From an uncultured Bacillota bacterium (GTDB lineage Bacteria > Bacillota > Dehalobacteriia > UBA4068), in the NCBI GenBank assembly GCA_934271085.1, contig CAKQQU010000002.1:1-62368 (forward strand): a stretch of DNA of 62,368 bases, given 5' to 3'. This document shows positions 16,609 to 25,282 of the stretch, piece after piece (the stretch's first letter is position 1; the number at the start of each line of letters is the position of its first letter). The position numbers were made by a program, and so were the translations under genes. A model generated the notes under the pieces. It was not told the DNA's origin. It did no database searches and worked only from the letters and a program-made list of their open reading frames with translations.

Positions 16609-17016
16609 ATGGATAAAGAATTGCGGGAGAAGCTGATCTCTGCCGCCTGGCAGGCTCGGGAACAGGCTTATGTGCCGTATTCCGGTTTTGCGGTCGGTGC
16701 GGCGGCACTGGGCGGGGACGGCAGGATATACCGCGGCTGCAATATTGAGAATGCCAGTTATGGCCTGACCAACTGCGCTGAGCGTACTGCTGTTTTTAAT
16801 ATGGTATCTCAGGGCTGTCAGCATTTGACTGCCATAGCAGTCTGCGGCGGTGATGGCAAGCCGGTATGCTTTCCCTGCGGCGCTTGCCGTCAGGTGATAG
16901 CTGAGTTTGCCGTGAGCAAAGAAATACCGGTGCTGATCTGCGGTGCAGATGGGAGTTGGCTGGAGATGACAGCAGATGAACTGCTTCCTCATAGCTTTGA
17001 GCTGGCAGGCGAGTAA
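16609..17016 (+). CDS. cdd: Cytidine deaminase
   Basis: Deaminates cytidine and deoxycytidine to uridine forms in pyrimidine salvage. The 135-residue product is the short homotetrameric type. Zinc ligands are Cys56 (in NCAERT, with catalytic Glu58), Cys90 and Cys93 (PCGACRQ). The substrate-loop CNIENASYG is at 44-52 and the N-terminal YVPYSGFAVGAA motif is intact. Its ribosome site is weak (AAAGG). It stands alone between the transporter and a terminator and is not co-directional with pdxT. Confidence 0.97.
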   Translation: MDKELREKLISAAWQAREQAYVPYSGFAVGAAALGGDGRIYRGCNIENASYGLTNCAERTAVFNMVSQGCQHLTAIAVCGGDGKPVCFPCGACRQVIAEFAVSKEIPVLICGADGSWLEMTADELLPHSFELAGE

Positions 17017-17031
17017 GTGCACAATGAAAAT

Positions 17032-17068
17032 AAAAAGAGCAGGCTGCTATAAGTAGCCTGCTCTTTTT
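17032..17068. terminator. Intrinsic terminator between cdd and pdxT
   Basis: AAAAAGAGCAGGCT (17032-17045) pairs exactly with 17055-17068 and ends in five T residues; the A/T flanks make it usable for both convergent genes. Confidence 0.9.
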
Positions 17069-17109
17069 ATTTAAGCTGTCGTTAAAAACGGCGGCCTTTG
17101 CGAAGCTTT

Positions 17110-17688
17110 TTATTTGCCGGTAAAGCTTTTAGCCATATCTAAAAAACGCTGATGCACTTTTGTATCCTGATCAAGCTCCGGATGGAAGGACATAGCCAGC
17201 TGATTGCCATAACTTACTGCTACGATATTGCCATCTACTCTGGCCAGAACCTCAACGCCATCGCTGACCTGTTCTATATAAGGAGCCCGGATAAAGGTCA
17301 TGGGGATAATCCCACAGCCGCTGAATTCGGCTTCGGTATAAAAACTGCCAAGCTGGCGGCCGTAAGCATTGCGCCTTACCTGAACCGGCAGAGTAGCCAG
17401 CCAGCGACGCTCGTCATTGACCGAGCCTTCGGCCAGCAGGATCAGCCCGGCGCAGGTAGCCAGCACCGGCAGACCTTCTGCTATCCGTTTTTGCAGGGGC
17501 TCGAACATTCCCAGATCATGCAGCAGTTTTCCCTGCACCGTGCTTTCTCCACCGGGCAGAATCAGGCCGTCCAGCGGCTGCTCCATATCCCTAAGCTGCC
17601 GCAATTCTACCCATTCAGCGCCCAGGCGGCTGAGCATCTGCTCATGCTCGGCAAAGGCTCCCTGTACTGCCAGTACGCCGATTTTCAT
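17110..17688 (-). CDS. pdxT: Pyridoxal 5-phosphate synthase glutaminase subunit
   Basis: Hydrolyses glutamine and channels ammonia to PdxS for de novo PLP synthesis. The class I glutamine amidotransferase triad is present: Cys79 in VLATCAGLILL, His169 and Glu171 in SFHPELDQD. The loop LPGGEST (45-50) that binds glutamine is intact. Length 192 is normal. Its start is one base after the pdxS stop, so the two are translationally coupled. Expression presumably follows the divergent PdxR-type regulator. Confidence 0.97.
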   Translation of the reverse strand: MKIGVLAVQGAFAEHEQMLSRLGAEWVELRQLRDMEQPLDGLILPGGESTVQGKLLHDLGMFEPLQKRIAEGLPVLATCAGLILLAEGSVNDERRWLATLPVQVRRNAYGRQLGSFYTEAEFSGCGIIPMTFIRAPYIEQVSDGVEVLARVDGNIVAVSYGNQLAMSFHPELDQDTKVHQRFLDMAKSFTGK

Positions 17689-17689
17689 T

Positions 17690-18568
17690 TTATTTTCCCC
17701 TTTCCGCCATCAGCAGCTGTATCTCCTGCTCATTGATGCCTACCATGGCTTCTCCCAGATCCTCGGAAAGCTCGGCGATCAATTTGGCGTCAGTATAATT
17801 TGTTACAGCCTGTACGATGGCGGCAGCTCTTTTGGCCGGGTTGCCGGATTTGAAGATACCGGAGCCAACAAAAACGCCCTCCGCGCCTAACTGCATCATC
17901 AATGCTGCGTCTGCAGGAGTTGCTACGCCGCCTGCGGCAAAGTTCACTACCGGCAGCCTGCCATGCTCATGAACATAGGCCACCAGTTCATAGGGTACCT
18001 GCAGCTCTTTGGCTTCGTTGAACAGTTCATCCGGACGCATGGCGGTGATCTTGGCGATAGCTGCATTCATCATGCGCATATGCCGCACAGCCTGTACAAC
18101 GTCGCCGGTGCCGGGCTCGCCCTTGGTGCGGATCATGGATGCGCCCTCATTAATGCGGCGCAGAGCTTCTCCCAGATCACGGGCGCCGCAGACAAAGGGT
18201 ACTTTGAACTTGGTCTTATCAATATGATAGGTGTCGTCTGCCGGGGAAAGTACTTCGCTCTCATCGATGTAGTCGATCTCGATGGCTTCCAGTAACTGAG
18301 CCTCTACAAAATGGCCGATACGGCATTTAGCCATTACCGGGATGGAAACAGCCTGCTGGATTCCTTTGATCATCTTGGGATCGCTCATACGGGAGACGCC
18401 GCCGGCAGCCCGGATATCCGCAGGGATGCGTTCCAGAGCCATGACTGCGCAGGCGCCTGCTGCCTCAGCAATAGCAGCCTGCTCCGGCGTGGTTACATCC
18501 ATAATAACGCCGCCCTTGAGCATCTGCGCCAGCTCTTTATTTAATTCGTATTGTTTATTATTATCCAT
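17690..18568 (-). CDS. pdxS: Pyridoxal 5-phosphate synthase lyase subunit
   Basis: Forms PLP from ribose 5-phosphate, glyceraldehyde 3-phosphate and ammonia in a dodecamer with PdxT. I set the start at 18568 (GTGAGGTAAGC upstream); a longer reading adds 17 unconserved residues. At 292 residues it is full length. Catalytic Lys81 sits in VMAKCRIGHF, with the phosphate-binding GGVATPADAALMMQLGAEGVF near the C-terminus and VRTKGEPGTGD near residue 145. Operon pdxS-pdxT, facing pdxR. Confidence 0.97.
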   Translation of the reverse strand: MDNNKQYELNKELAQMLKGGVIMDVTTPEQAAIAEAAGACAVMALERIPADIRAAGGVSRMSDPKMIKGIQQAVSIPVMAKCRIGHFVEAQLLEAIEIDYIDESEVLSPADDTYHIDKTKFKVPFVCGARDLGEALRRINEGASMIRTKGEPGTGDVVQAVRHMRMMNAAIAKITAMRPDELFNEAKELQVPYELVAYVHEHGRLPVVNFAAGGVATPADAALMMQLGAEGVFVGSGIFKSGNPAKRAAAIVQAVTNYTDAKLIAELSEDLGEAMVGINEQEIQLLMAERGK

Positions 18569-18598
18569 AATGCTTACCTCACTTATCTTTTTATTTGC

Positions 18599-18627
18599 TT
18601 GACAGTGCTGATGAACCATATTATAAT
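18599..18627 (+). promoter_or_regulatory. Consensus promoter for the pdxR-type gene
   Basis: TTGACA (18599-18604), 17-base spacer, TATAAT (18622-18627): a full sigma-A consensus. It lies inside the 140-base pdxS/pdxR intergenic region, so the start of pdxR transcription and the weaker opposing pdxST promoter overlap, which would permit autoregulation by PdxR. The pdxST side has no comparable -35, consistent with activation. Confidence 0.75.
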
Positions 18628-18708
18628 CATTTCTGACTATAAGGAAATATTCAAATCAAGCTTATTTAATATGGTCAGAGCGACCTGGAAAAGCGGTGAT
18701 AAAAAGTT

Positions 18709-20109
18709 ATGCTAACCTATTCTTTCAGTAATATAGGGTCAGAGCATTTGTACGAGCATTTGTATAAATGTCTGAAAAATGATATTTTAACAGGCGTTTT
18801 GCCAGCAGGCAGCAAGCTCCCTTCTAAACGTGGTTTTGCTGCAAATCTGGGTATAAGCCCCATAACTGTAGAGAATGCTTATGCCCAACTTTTGGTGGAA
18901 GGTTATATTTTTTCTCTTCCCAGAAAAGGCTTTTTTGTGTCAGAAAATATCGTTCCCTGCACCGTAACTGCCGAATCAGGCAACACTTCTGCTGAAAGCG
19001 GCTGCCAGCAGGAATGGTTTGCCGATTTTTGCAGCAATCAAACAGAGCCGGAACGCTTTCCCTTTTCCGTATGGACAAAATTACTGCGGGAGGTATGCGG
19101 GGACCGCAGCCGGCAGCTTATGACGAATTCTCCCGCCTCCGGTGTCTGGGAGCTGCGGCAGGCGATCGCCGGGTTTTTAAGGCAGTTCAGGGCTATGGAT
19201 ATTGCCCCGGAAAGGATAGTTGTAGGGGCAGGCACAGAGTATCTTTATGGCCTGCTTATACAGTTGCTGGGAAGAGATAAGGTTTACGGACTTGAGGATC
19301 CGGGATATCCCAAGCTGGGGCGTATCTATAACAGCTTTGGCGTGGAAAGGCGGTATATACCGCTTAATAACGGTGTGCCTGACCATTCTCTGATAAGCAG
19401 CGGCGTACAGGTCATGCATATTTCCCCGGCTCATCATTATCCTACCGGTTCGGTTATGCCGGTATCCGCCCGCTATGAATTGCTGGCCTGGGCTGCGGAG
19501 GAAGAAGGACGATATATAATCGAGGATGATTATGATTCGGAATTCCGTTTAAGCGGCCAGCCTATTCCCACCCTGCAAAGCATAGATGTTACCGGAAAGG
19601 TAATTTATTTAAATACTTTTGCCAAAAGCCTTAGCTCAACCCTGCGTATCAGCTATATGGTGCTGCCGCAGAAGCTGGCGGAACGCTTCCGGGACAGGCT
19701 TTCCTTTTACAGTTGTCCTGTTGGTAATTTTGAGCAGTACACATTAGCGCGTTTTATACGCGATGGATATTTTGAAAAACATATCAATCGGATGCGCAAT
19801 CATTACCGCCGTAAAAGGGATATCCTTCTGCAGGCTTTTACCAACAGCGGCCTGCCTGCCGACTCTGTATTGCAGCAGGATGCGGGATTGCATTTCCTGC
19901 TGAGCCCGCCGGCAGGCAGAAGTGATGAAGAGCTGGCGGCTGCTGCGGCGGCCGAAGGGATAAAAGTGTCTTTCTTATCCCAGTATTATCATGATCCTGC
20001 TGCAGCTCCAGCTCCTCAGTTAGCGGTAATTAATTATTCCTCTATAGACGGCGAAAAAACAGAAGAAGCGGTGCACAGACTGCTGAAAGCCTTTGGTTGC
20101 AAGCCGTAA
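18709..20109 (+). CDS. pdxR: MocR/PdxR-type transcriptional regulator
   Basis: GntR-type winged helix fused to a PLP-binding aminotransferase-like domain; such proteins sense PLP and activate pdxST. Residues 1-75 hold the winged helix (SKRGFAANLGISPITVENAYA), and residues about 110-460 the fold-type I domain. The PLP-lysine is in NTFAKSLSSTLRISY (about residue 307), and NYDSEF-type contacts appear as DDYDSEF near 277. Length 466 is normal. Divergent placement next to pdxST is the classical arrangement, so the PdxR name is likely although other MocR members look alike. Confidence 0.88.
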   Translation: MLTYSFSNIGSEHLYEHLYKCLKNDILTGVLPAGSKLPSKRGFAANLGISPITVENAYAQLLVEGYIFSLPRKGFFVSENIVPCTVTAESGNTSAESGCQQEWFADFCSNQTEPERFPFSVWTKLLREVCGDRSRQLMTNSPASGVWELRQAIAGFLRQFRAMDIAPERIVVGAGTEYLYGLLIQLLGRDKVYGLEDPGYPKLGRIYNSFGVERRYIPLNNGVPDHSLISSGVQVMHISPAHHYPTGSVMPVSARYELLAWAAEEEGRYIIEDDYDSEFRLSGQPIPTLQSIDVTGKVIYLNTFAKSLSSTLRISYMVLPQKLAERFRDRLSFYSCPVGNFEQYTLARFIRDGYFEKHINRMRNHYRRKRDILLQAFTNSGLPADSVLQQDAGLHFLLSPPAGRSDEELAAAAAAEGIKVSFLSQYYHDPAAAPAPQLAVINYSSIDGEKTEEAVHRLLKAFGCKP

Positions 20110-20179
20110 ATTAGATATCAGGCATTTTAAAGACTTAAGCAGCTTGGTAAATTGCGCGTGAATACCGGATATTAAAGAA

Positions 20180-20226
20180 AAGCCCGCAGCTTCCCTTAAT
20201 TTCAGGGAAACCGTGGGCTTTTTGTT
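20180..20226 (+). terminator. Intrinsic terminator after pdxR
   Basis: AAGCCC (20180-20185) pairs with GGGCTT (20215-20220), with the inner pair CTTCCC/GGGAAA, and a T-rich tail follows. It also lies just before the stop of the convergent permease gene. Confidence 0.8.
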
Positions 20227-20258
20227 TTTCGGTTGGAAAAGATGAAATTTTTATTTTG

Positions 20259-22625
20259 CTATTGGGCAATAAAATAAAAGGTCAGCCAGTTAACGCTGCC
20301 GTCCGCAGCCTGATAGCGGGTCTGGATCTGCTGGTCCGGCTTGGCGTCTATCATGCAGTTTTTCCAAAAGCTGTATTCGCTGTAACTGCGGCCCATTATG
20401 TCCAGAATGATATCCATATTGTTTTTGGGGTAATAGGTAATGCTTTCGGCAGTCTCGGTATAACAAGCATCGCCATAATATCTATTGTATGATGTCCTTT
20501 GAATATCCCCCTGTACTGAGGTATAAGTATCGGATGTTGTGTATGGTGCGGTAGCCGGAAACAGGTTTTGCTCCTCTGATGCTTCCTGGTTCAGGGGATC
20601 GTTGCTGCCAGCTTCCTGCAGCGAATAAGTGGTAAGCTGCAGGCTGATAATGCTGTCGTAATCAAGCTGCCAGGCTTCCTCTGTTATGCCAAGCTGCTCA
20701 AGCGCCGCCAGAGTGCCGCTGAATCTTTCGTATATAGGATACTCAAACTGCAAACATTCCTTTTTCTGCAATTCCTTATAAGTGCCTTCGGCGGGATATG
20801 CAAAGACGTCAAATACCAGATGGCCTATGGGCATTTCCTGGCTGATCACAGCAGAATCCATGGCAAGCAGTTCCCGGCAGTAGGTATTGAAAAGCTCGGT
20901 TACATCATAGTTCAGCAGATAATTGCCTGTCATAGTTTCATCGGAATCTGCTTTCGGGCTATAGCTGTAATAATTGCCTGTGGTGTAAAATTCCAGATAA
21001 TCTAACCGTACCTGCGAGGGATCAAACCCTGCAAGATAGTATTTTTGCTGGCGATATACAGGGTCGTCATATATGGCACATAATTCATCCCGTATATCCG
21101 CTATGGCCAGGTCGGTATTATAAATGCGGGAAACCTGTTTGCCGCTGCTTAGAGTATAGCGGATAATCATATTCGTACTCTGGGGATAGATGGCGGCAAT
21201 ATAATTACCGTAGCGGTCATATTGGCCGTAGCTGTTTTGTGATTCTGCAGGGGCGCAGTCGCAATCCAGATATCCTTCCTGAACCAGGAATTTTTCGGCT
21301 ATGCTTATGGCTGCTGCTATAGCTGCCGGATCTTCGCTGAAGCCTCTTTGCAGGCTTTGTTCTGCACCTAAATACTTTTGAAGCTGCTGGTTATCAGAGC
21401 TTTTCTCTCGGTAAGTATAATTGTATGAATAATCATTGATGTGAATAACAAAAGGCTCATAATCATTAAAGTTGTCGAAGCGTACTTCTACCGCAGTCAC
21501 ATCATCTTTGTCAGGCAGATAGCTGTTGAAACCGCCCACATCGCCTATGAGCAGCAGGCAGCATCCGGAGAAAGCCCCAAAGATAAAGGCCAATGGCAGT
21601 AATTTTTTGCCGATCGCCCGGAAATCAGCGTGAAAGATTATCTCAATAGTTTGGGCAATGATAAAGCTGCCCAGCAGCGCGCCGATAAAGAACCACGGCC
21701 AGCTGGTGTAGCCGTTGCTTACAGAATCCCCTATATCATGGAAGAAAAGGGCAAAAGCCGCAGCCGCCATAATGGTTATGGGGTACTTGAAAAAGGCGCG
21801 GCTTTTGGGAAATGCCAGGGCGTGTCCGGCAGCTTCGCTGGGACGGCGGCGGAAAAGCAGCACAGCTATCCAGGTTATCAGAGCGGTAAGGGCTATCATC
21901 AGAAGTATTTCCCACCAGGGTATGGGAGAGTTTACTACATAGCGGGCTATCGGCGAGCTGTGAGTCAGCAAGCCATCCCAATCAGTAAGCTGATCATACC
22001 AGGTAGGTTGGAATGCCCGGCGGAGATAGCGGTAAAGCAGGATAACTGCCGGCCCCACTGCCAGGAAAAATGCAGACATCAGTATTCCTATGCTGGTCTT
22101 TCCACAAAATACCGTAGCCAGGATCACAGTGGAGTATATAAGCAGGAAAAAAAGCAGATGTATCCCTGCGCCAACCAGGATCGTATTGGCGGAAAGAAAG
22201 GGGCCAAAGCCCATGACTGCAAGGATAATGATAGTAAGCAGCAGGTTAAAAAGATAGGGTATTGTTACCGAAAACAGGCCGCAGAGATAGTTTACGGCAA
22301 AAATATGGGTTTTGGTAAAGGGCAGGCTATTATAAAAATCAACCTGGCTGCCTTTATTCATATCCACAAAGTTCAGTATGCCTGCTGCAATGGCCAATAT
22401 ACTGAATATGCAGATCATGATGACATCTGATTGGCTGAAAAAGCCAGGCATATTACTTGTCAGTGATTCCAGGGTGACAACATCGGTGGCATAAATAAAG
22501 CTTTGATACTTAATTCCCGCCCGGATAGGCAGGGCAAAGAAAAAGGTAAGAAAGGCTATTGCCAGGAACCACAATCTTTTTTTGAGGGTAAAACGGATAT
22601 CAAAGCCCAAGGTCCGGAAGATCAT
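20259..22625 (-). CDS. ABC transporter permease with large extracytoplasmic domain
   Basis: A 788-residue membrane protein with seven to eight spans in residues 10-390 (for example VIMICIFSILAIAAGILNFV) and a roughly 400-residue soluble C-terminal region of the DUF6449-like type found in Firmicute transporters next to GntR-type regulators. The soluble region is Tyr/Asn-rich (YNYTYREKSSDNQQ; YTTSDTYTSVQGDIQ). It overlaps the ATPase gene by 26 bases, so the two are coupled. Likely exports or senses an antimicrobial or envelope stressor, as in the YtrABC class; substrate not determined. Confidence 0.78.
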   Translation of the reverse strand: MIFRTLGFDIRFTLKKRLWFLAIAFLTFFFALPIRAGIKYQSFIYATDVVTLESLTSNMPGFFSQSDVIMICIFSILAIAAGILNFVDMNKGSQVDFYNSLPFTKTHIFAVNYLCGLFSVTIPYLFNLLLTIIILAVMGFGPFLSANTILVGAGIHLLFFLLIYSTVILATVFCGKTSIGILMSAFFLAVGPAVILLYRYLRRAFQPTWYDQLTDWDGLLTHSSPIARYVVNSPIPWWEILLMIALTALITWIAVLLFRRRPSEAAGHALAFPKSRAFFKYPITIMAAAAFALFFHDIGDSVSNGYTSWPWFFIGALLGSFIIAQTIEIIFHADFRAIGKKLLPLAFIFGAFSGCCLLLIGDVGGFNSYLPDKDDVTAVEVRFDNFNDYEPFVIHINDYSYNYTYREKSSDNQQLQKYLGAEQSLQRGFSEDPAAIAAAISIAEKFLVQEGYLDCDCAPAESQNSYGQYDRYGNYIAAIYPQSTNMIIRYTLSSGKQVSRIYNTDLAIADIRDELCAIYDDPVYRQQKYYLAGFDPSQVRLDYLEFYTTGNYYSYSPKADSDETMTGNYLLNYDVTELFNTYCRELLAMDSAVISQEMPIGHLVFDVFAYPAEGTYKELQKKECLQFEYPIYERFSGTLAALEQLGITEEAWQLDYDSIISLQLTTYSLQEAGSNDPLNQEASEEQNLFPATAPYTTSDTYTSVQGDIQRTSYNRYYGDACYTETAESITYYPKNNMDIILDIMGRSYSEYSFWKNCMIDAKPDQQIQTRYQAADGSVNWLTFYFIAQ

Positions 22626-23499
22626 AGCCGACCACCTCCGTTTCTGTTATGAATACTTCTTCCAGGGTCAGGGGCAGTAATTCCATAAAAACAGGATTGG
22701 CGGAATTGATGCGGCGGGCGATCTCTTCTCTGTCACCCCTGATTATCATCGTCTGCAGCCTGCCGCGCTCTTTTTCGCTGATAATATCCATACCGGGAAA
22801 ATTTTTCTGATGAAGCGGCTTGTCAAAAACCACCTGCAGCTTATGTACTGTCAGACGCATTTCTTCCAGGTCTTTGGAAAGCAGCAGACCTCCCTTGTGC
22901 AGAAGCCCCACATGGTCGCATATATCTTCCAGCTCCCGCAGATTATGGGAAGCTATCACCGGAGTAAGCCCCCGTCCGGCCATAGCGTCCGCCATAAGGC
23001 TTTTTACCGCCTGGCGCATCACCGGATCAAGGCCGTCAAAAGTTTCGTCACAAAGCAGATAGGTGGTATTGGCGCATATGCCTGCCAGCAGGGAAAGCTG
23101 TTTTTTCATCCCTTTGGAAAAGGTGTTGACCTTACGCTGGGCAGGCAGGGCAAAGGCTTTCAGCAGTTTGCTGAAACCCTCCTTGTCAAATGCGGGATAA
23201 TGGGTGGAATAAAAAACGCCTTGCTCTGCCGGAGTTGTATTGGCAAAAAAATACTGGTTGTCGGCAATGTAAAATAACTGCTGTTTTGCTGCCGGGTTTT
23301 CGTAGATATTGCTGCCATCCAGGGTAAGGCTGCCGCTGTTTTGGCGCAGTATGCCGGCTATCATTCTCAGTAAGGTGGATTTACCTGCACCGTTAGTGCC
23401 CAGCAGCCCAAAAGCCGTGCCCTCGTGGATAGTCATATCCACATTATTGACTGCCATGATATCGCCAAAGCTTTTTGTTAAACCTGTGCTTTCGATCAT
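22600..23499 (-). CDS. ABC transporter ATPase (YtrB-like)
   Basis: Drives the adjacent permease. Walker A GTNGAGKSTL (about residues 34-43), signature FSKGMKKQLSLLAGIC, Walker B LLCDETFDGLDP and H-loop SH near residue 195. The variant signature (SKGMKK in place of SGGQ) is common in export ATPases of this type. Length 299. Its start overlaps the regulator stop by 4 bases and its end overlaps the permease, so regulator, ATPase and permease form one tightly coupled operon. Confidence 0.92.
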   Translation of the reverse strand: MIESTGLTKSFGDIMAVNNVDMTIHEGTAFGLLGTNGAGKSTLLRMIAGILRQNSGSLTLDGSNIYENPAAKQQLFYIADNQYFFANTTPAEQGVFYSTHYPAFDKEGFSKLLKAFALPAQRKVNTFSKGMKKQLSLLAGICANTTYLLCDETFDGLDPVMRQAVKSLMADAMAGRGLTPVIASHNLRELEDICDHVGLLHKGGLLLSKDLEEMRLTVHKLQVVFDKPLHQKNFPGMDIISEKERGRLQTMIIRGDREEIARRINSANPVFMELLPLTLEEVFITETEVVGYDLPDLGL

Positions 23500-23885
23500 T
23501 TCGCAGCCCCCTTTCCCGGCTTTTTATTCCAGGCTTTATCGCAAAGATCCATAAAATCTTCCTGTTCCATAACTATTTGATGTGCTTCTGCTGCGGCTTC
23601 TTCCAGCTTTTGGCTGAGAGTATCAATTATCTGCTGCCGCAAAGCGCAGCTGTTGCCGCAAAGAAAACTGCCTCTTCCGGGCAGAGAATAAATTATCCCC
23701 TTGGCTTCCAGCTCGCTGTAGGCTTTGGCGATAGTATTGGGATTTATGGAAAGTTCTACTGCCAGGGATCTTACTGATGGCAGTTGACCATCCGGCTGCA
23801 ATACACCTCTGGCCGCCAGGTTTTCCACATTGTCAATGATCTGTCTGTATATGGGGGTTCGCGATCTGTAATCAATAGAGAACAT
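23496..23885 (-). CDS. GntR-family regulator, YtrA type
   Basis: A 129-residue repressor with the N-terminal winged helix (residues 10-75: LPSVRSLAVELSINPNTIAK, TVxKxYxxLExxG-type recognition as AIAKAYSELEAKGII) and a short C-terminal helix rather than a ligand domain, as in the YtrA subgroup. It precedes its ABC transporter in one operon, typical of autoregulated stress-response exporters. The operator candidate is at 23963-24003, 78 bases upstream of the start. Confidence 0.92.
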   Translation of the reverse strand: MFSIDYRSRTPIYRQIIDNVENLAARGVLQPDGQLPSVRSLAVELSINPNTIAKAYSELEAKGIIYSLPGRGSFLCGNSCALRQQIIDTLSQKLEEAAAEAHQIVMEQEDFMDLCDKAWNKKPGKGAAK

Positions 23886-23962
23886 GGCAGTATCCTTTCT
23901 GAAAATTAGGCGGCGATTATCCGGTTTCCATGCCGGGTTTGCCGTTAAAAATTTGTATGTTT

Positions 23963-24003
23963 CTATACTGACTGTATTAATAGAACTAATACAGTTAGTA
24001 TAG
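23963..24003 (-). promoter_or_regulatory. 17-bp inverted-repeat operator for the GntR/YtrA operon
   Basis: Arms CTATACTGACTGTATTA (23963-23979) and its complement (23987-24003) match in 16 of 17 positions around a 7-base spacer. It contains TATACT-like -10 sequences on both strands and lies upstream of the GntR-type operon, so it is most likely the autoregulatory site. No other pair of this size was noticed nearby. Confidence 0.8.
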
Positions 24004-24355
24004 AATGGCGCTGTTTATATGTCAAGAGCATAAAGCAAATATTTCAACAAATCCCGGTTTTTTTTGTATCAAAGGGGTAAAAATGAAAAATTTTCGATAT
24101 ATTATAATTAGAATATTTAATTTTTTTTAAATATTTTTTTATCTACATATTGTATTATTCTCGGAAAATTGCGAAAATTTTTAGCAAATAGGCATATTTT
24201 TGCGCCCTCCTGTCGAAAGAAATATCAATAAGACGATATGTTTAGCTGCAGTTTTAGCAGGAAAATAAAAATCACAGACGAAATATTATTCATCAATAAA
24301 TATTAGAACATATAGATTGCGTCATCATATCTTTCTTGTGAAAGGATTGGATAAA
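24004..24355 (+). promoter_or_regulatory. AT-rich intergenic region with Spo0A-box-like site
   Basis: A 352-base gap without a convincing gene. Bases 24060-24180 are extremely AT-rich with runs of T and A and short self-complementary segments (AAATATTT). An exact 7-base TGTCGAA match to the Spo0A box is at 24211-24217, 139 bases before the kinase start. A single 7-base match is weak evidence. Confidence 0.35.
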
Positions 24356-25102
24356 ATGTACGCTGATTTGCATAAACTGACTGCTGTGGAAGCTGAGCCC
24401 CTGTCGGATACTGTCTTGTTTCAGGAGGACGGTCTGCGCAATATAGGAGAACATGCTGCCGCTATCGTTCATGAACTGCGCTCTCCGCTGGTGGGCCTCC
24501 ATGCGCAGCTTCAGATGCTCCGCCGTCGTTTGGCTGCCGACGATATCTGTCTGCAGCAACGTTTTGACATGATAACCGGCGAACTGAACCGGCTGAGCCG
24601 TCTTTGCGATCAGGTTATGAGTCTTGCCAACGGCAGGGAAGACGCGCCCCAGATGCTGGATCTTGCTGTTATTTGCAAGGAGACGGAAGACATTTTGCGG
24701 GCCATGGCTATTTCCCGCGGCTGTCAGCTAAAACTTGAGCTGGCGGAGCGTTTGCCCCGCATAATCGGTCAGGAGGAATTGCTGCGCCGTCTGCTCATAA
24801 ATCTCGTAAGCAATGCCATTCAGGCTACCTCCTCTTTCCGTGAGGATGGTAAGATAACTATACGATTAGTGGGCAACAGCAAAGAGCTGCAGCTTTCTGT
24901 TCGGGATAATGGGCCGGGCATGGATGCTTTGACTATCAAACATATCTTTGATCCTTATTTTACCACCAGGGATAAGGGCTGTGGTATGGGACTTGCCATA
25001 TGTACCGACATTGCCCATCGTCATAACGGCAATCTGCAGGTATTCAGCAGCCGCGGAAACGGCGCCACCTTTGTGCTGACTTTGCCTGTACAGCAAAGTT
25101 AG
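24356..25102 (+). CDS. Orphan soluble sensor histidine kinase
   Basis: Phosphorylates an unidentified response regulator. Start set at 24356 (GAAAGG upstream), giving 248 residues; the TTG reading from 24317 adds 13 residues. H-box IVHELRSPLVG (about residue 37), N-box LLINLVSNAIQA (about 145), G1 DNGPGMD, F-box HIFDPYFTT and G2 GCGMGLAIC are all present, so it should be catalytically complete. It has no membrane span and almost no sensor domain. No response regulator lies nearby, as for sporulation-type or cytoplasmic orphan kinases. Confidence 0.88.
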   Translation: MYADLHKLTAVEAEPLSDTVLFQEDGLRNIGEHAAAIVHELRSPLVGLHAQLQMLRRRLAADDICLQQRFDMITGELNRLSRLCDQVMSLANGREDAPQMLDLAVICKETEDILRAMAISRGCQLKLELAERLPRIIGQEELLRRLLINLVSNAIQATSSFREDGKITIRLVGNSKELQLSVRDNGPGMDALTIKHIFDPYFTTRDKGCGMGLAICTDIAHRHNGNLQVFSSRGNGATFVLTLPVQQS

Positions 25103-25193
25103 CGTATCGGATAAAGGTAATTTAGTTGTCAGCAGTCTGGGCAATAGGCCTGAGGTTTATCTAAAACAAATAAAGGCTTTGTATCCTGCGGCA

Positions 25194-25222
25194 TTGTAAA
25201 TAAAACGGATTTGGCTTATAAT
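25194..25222 (+). promoter_or_regulatory. Candidate promoter of the murT-like operon
   Basis: TTGTAA (25194-25199), 17-base spacer, TATAAT (25217-25222), 61 bases before the ligase start; it is the best match in the 180-base gap after the kinase gene. Confidence 0.6.
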
Positions 25223-25282
25223 AATAAAGATATGGCTGCTTTGGCCATGCTTTATCGCTAACTCACTTAAGGAGAGTGGATT

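Noticed and set aside
24211..24217. Firm Spo0A box
   Set aside because: A single 7-base match in an AT-rich region can occur by chance; kept only as a low-confidence site.
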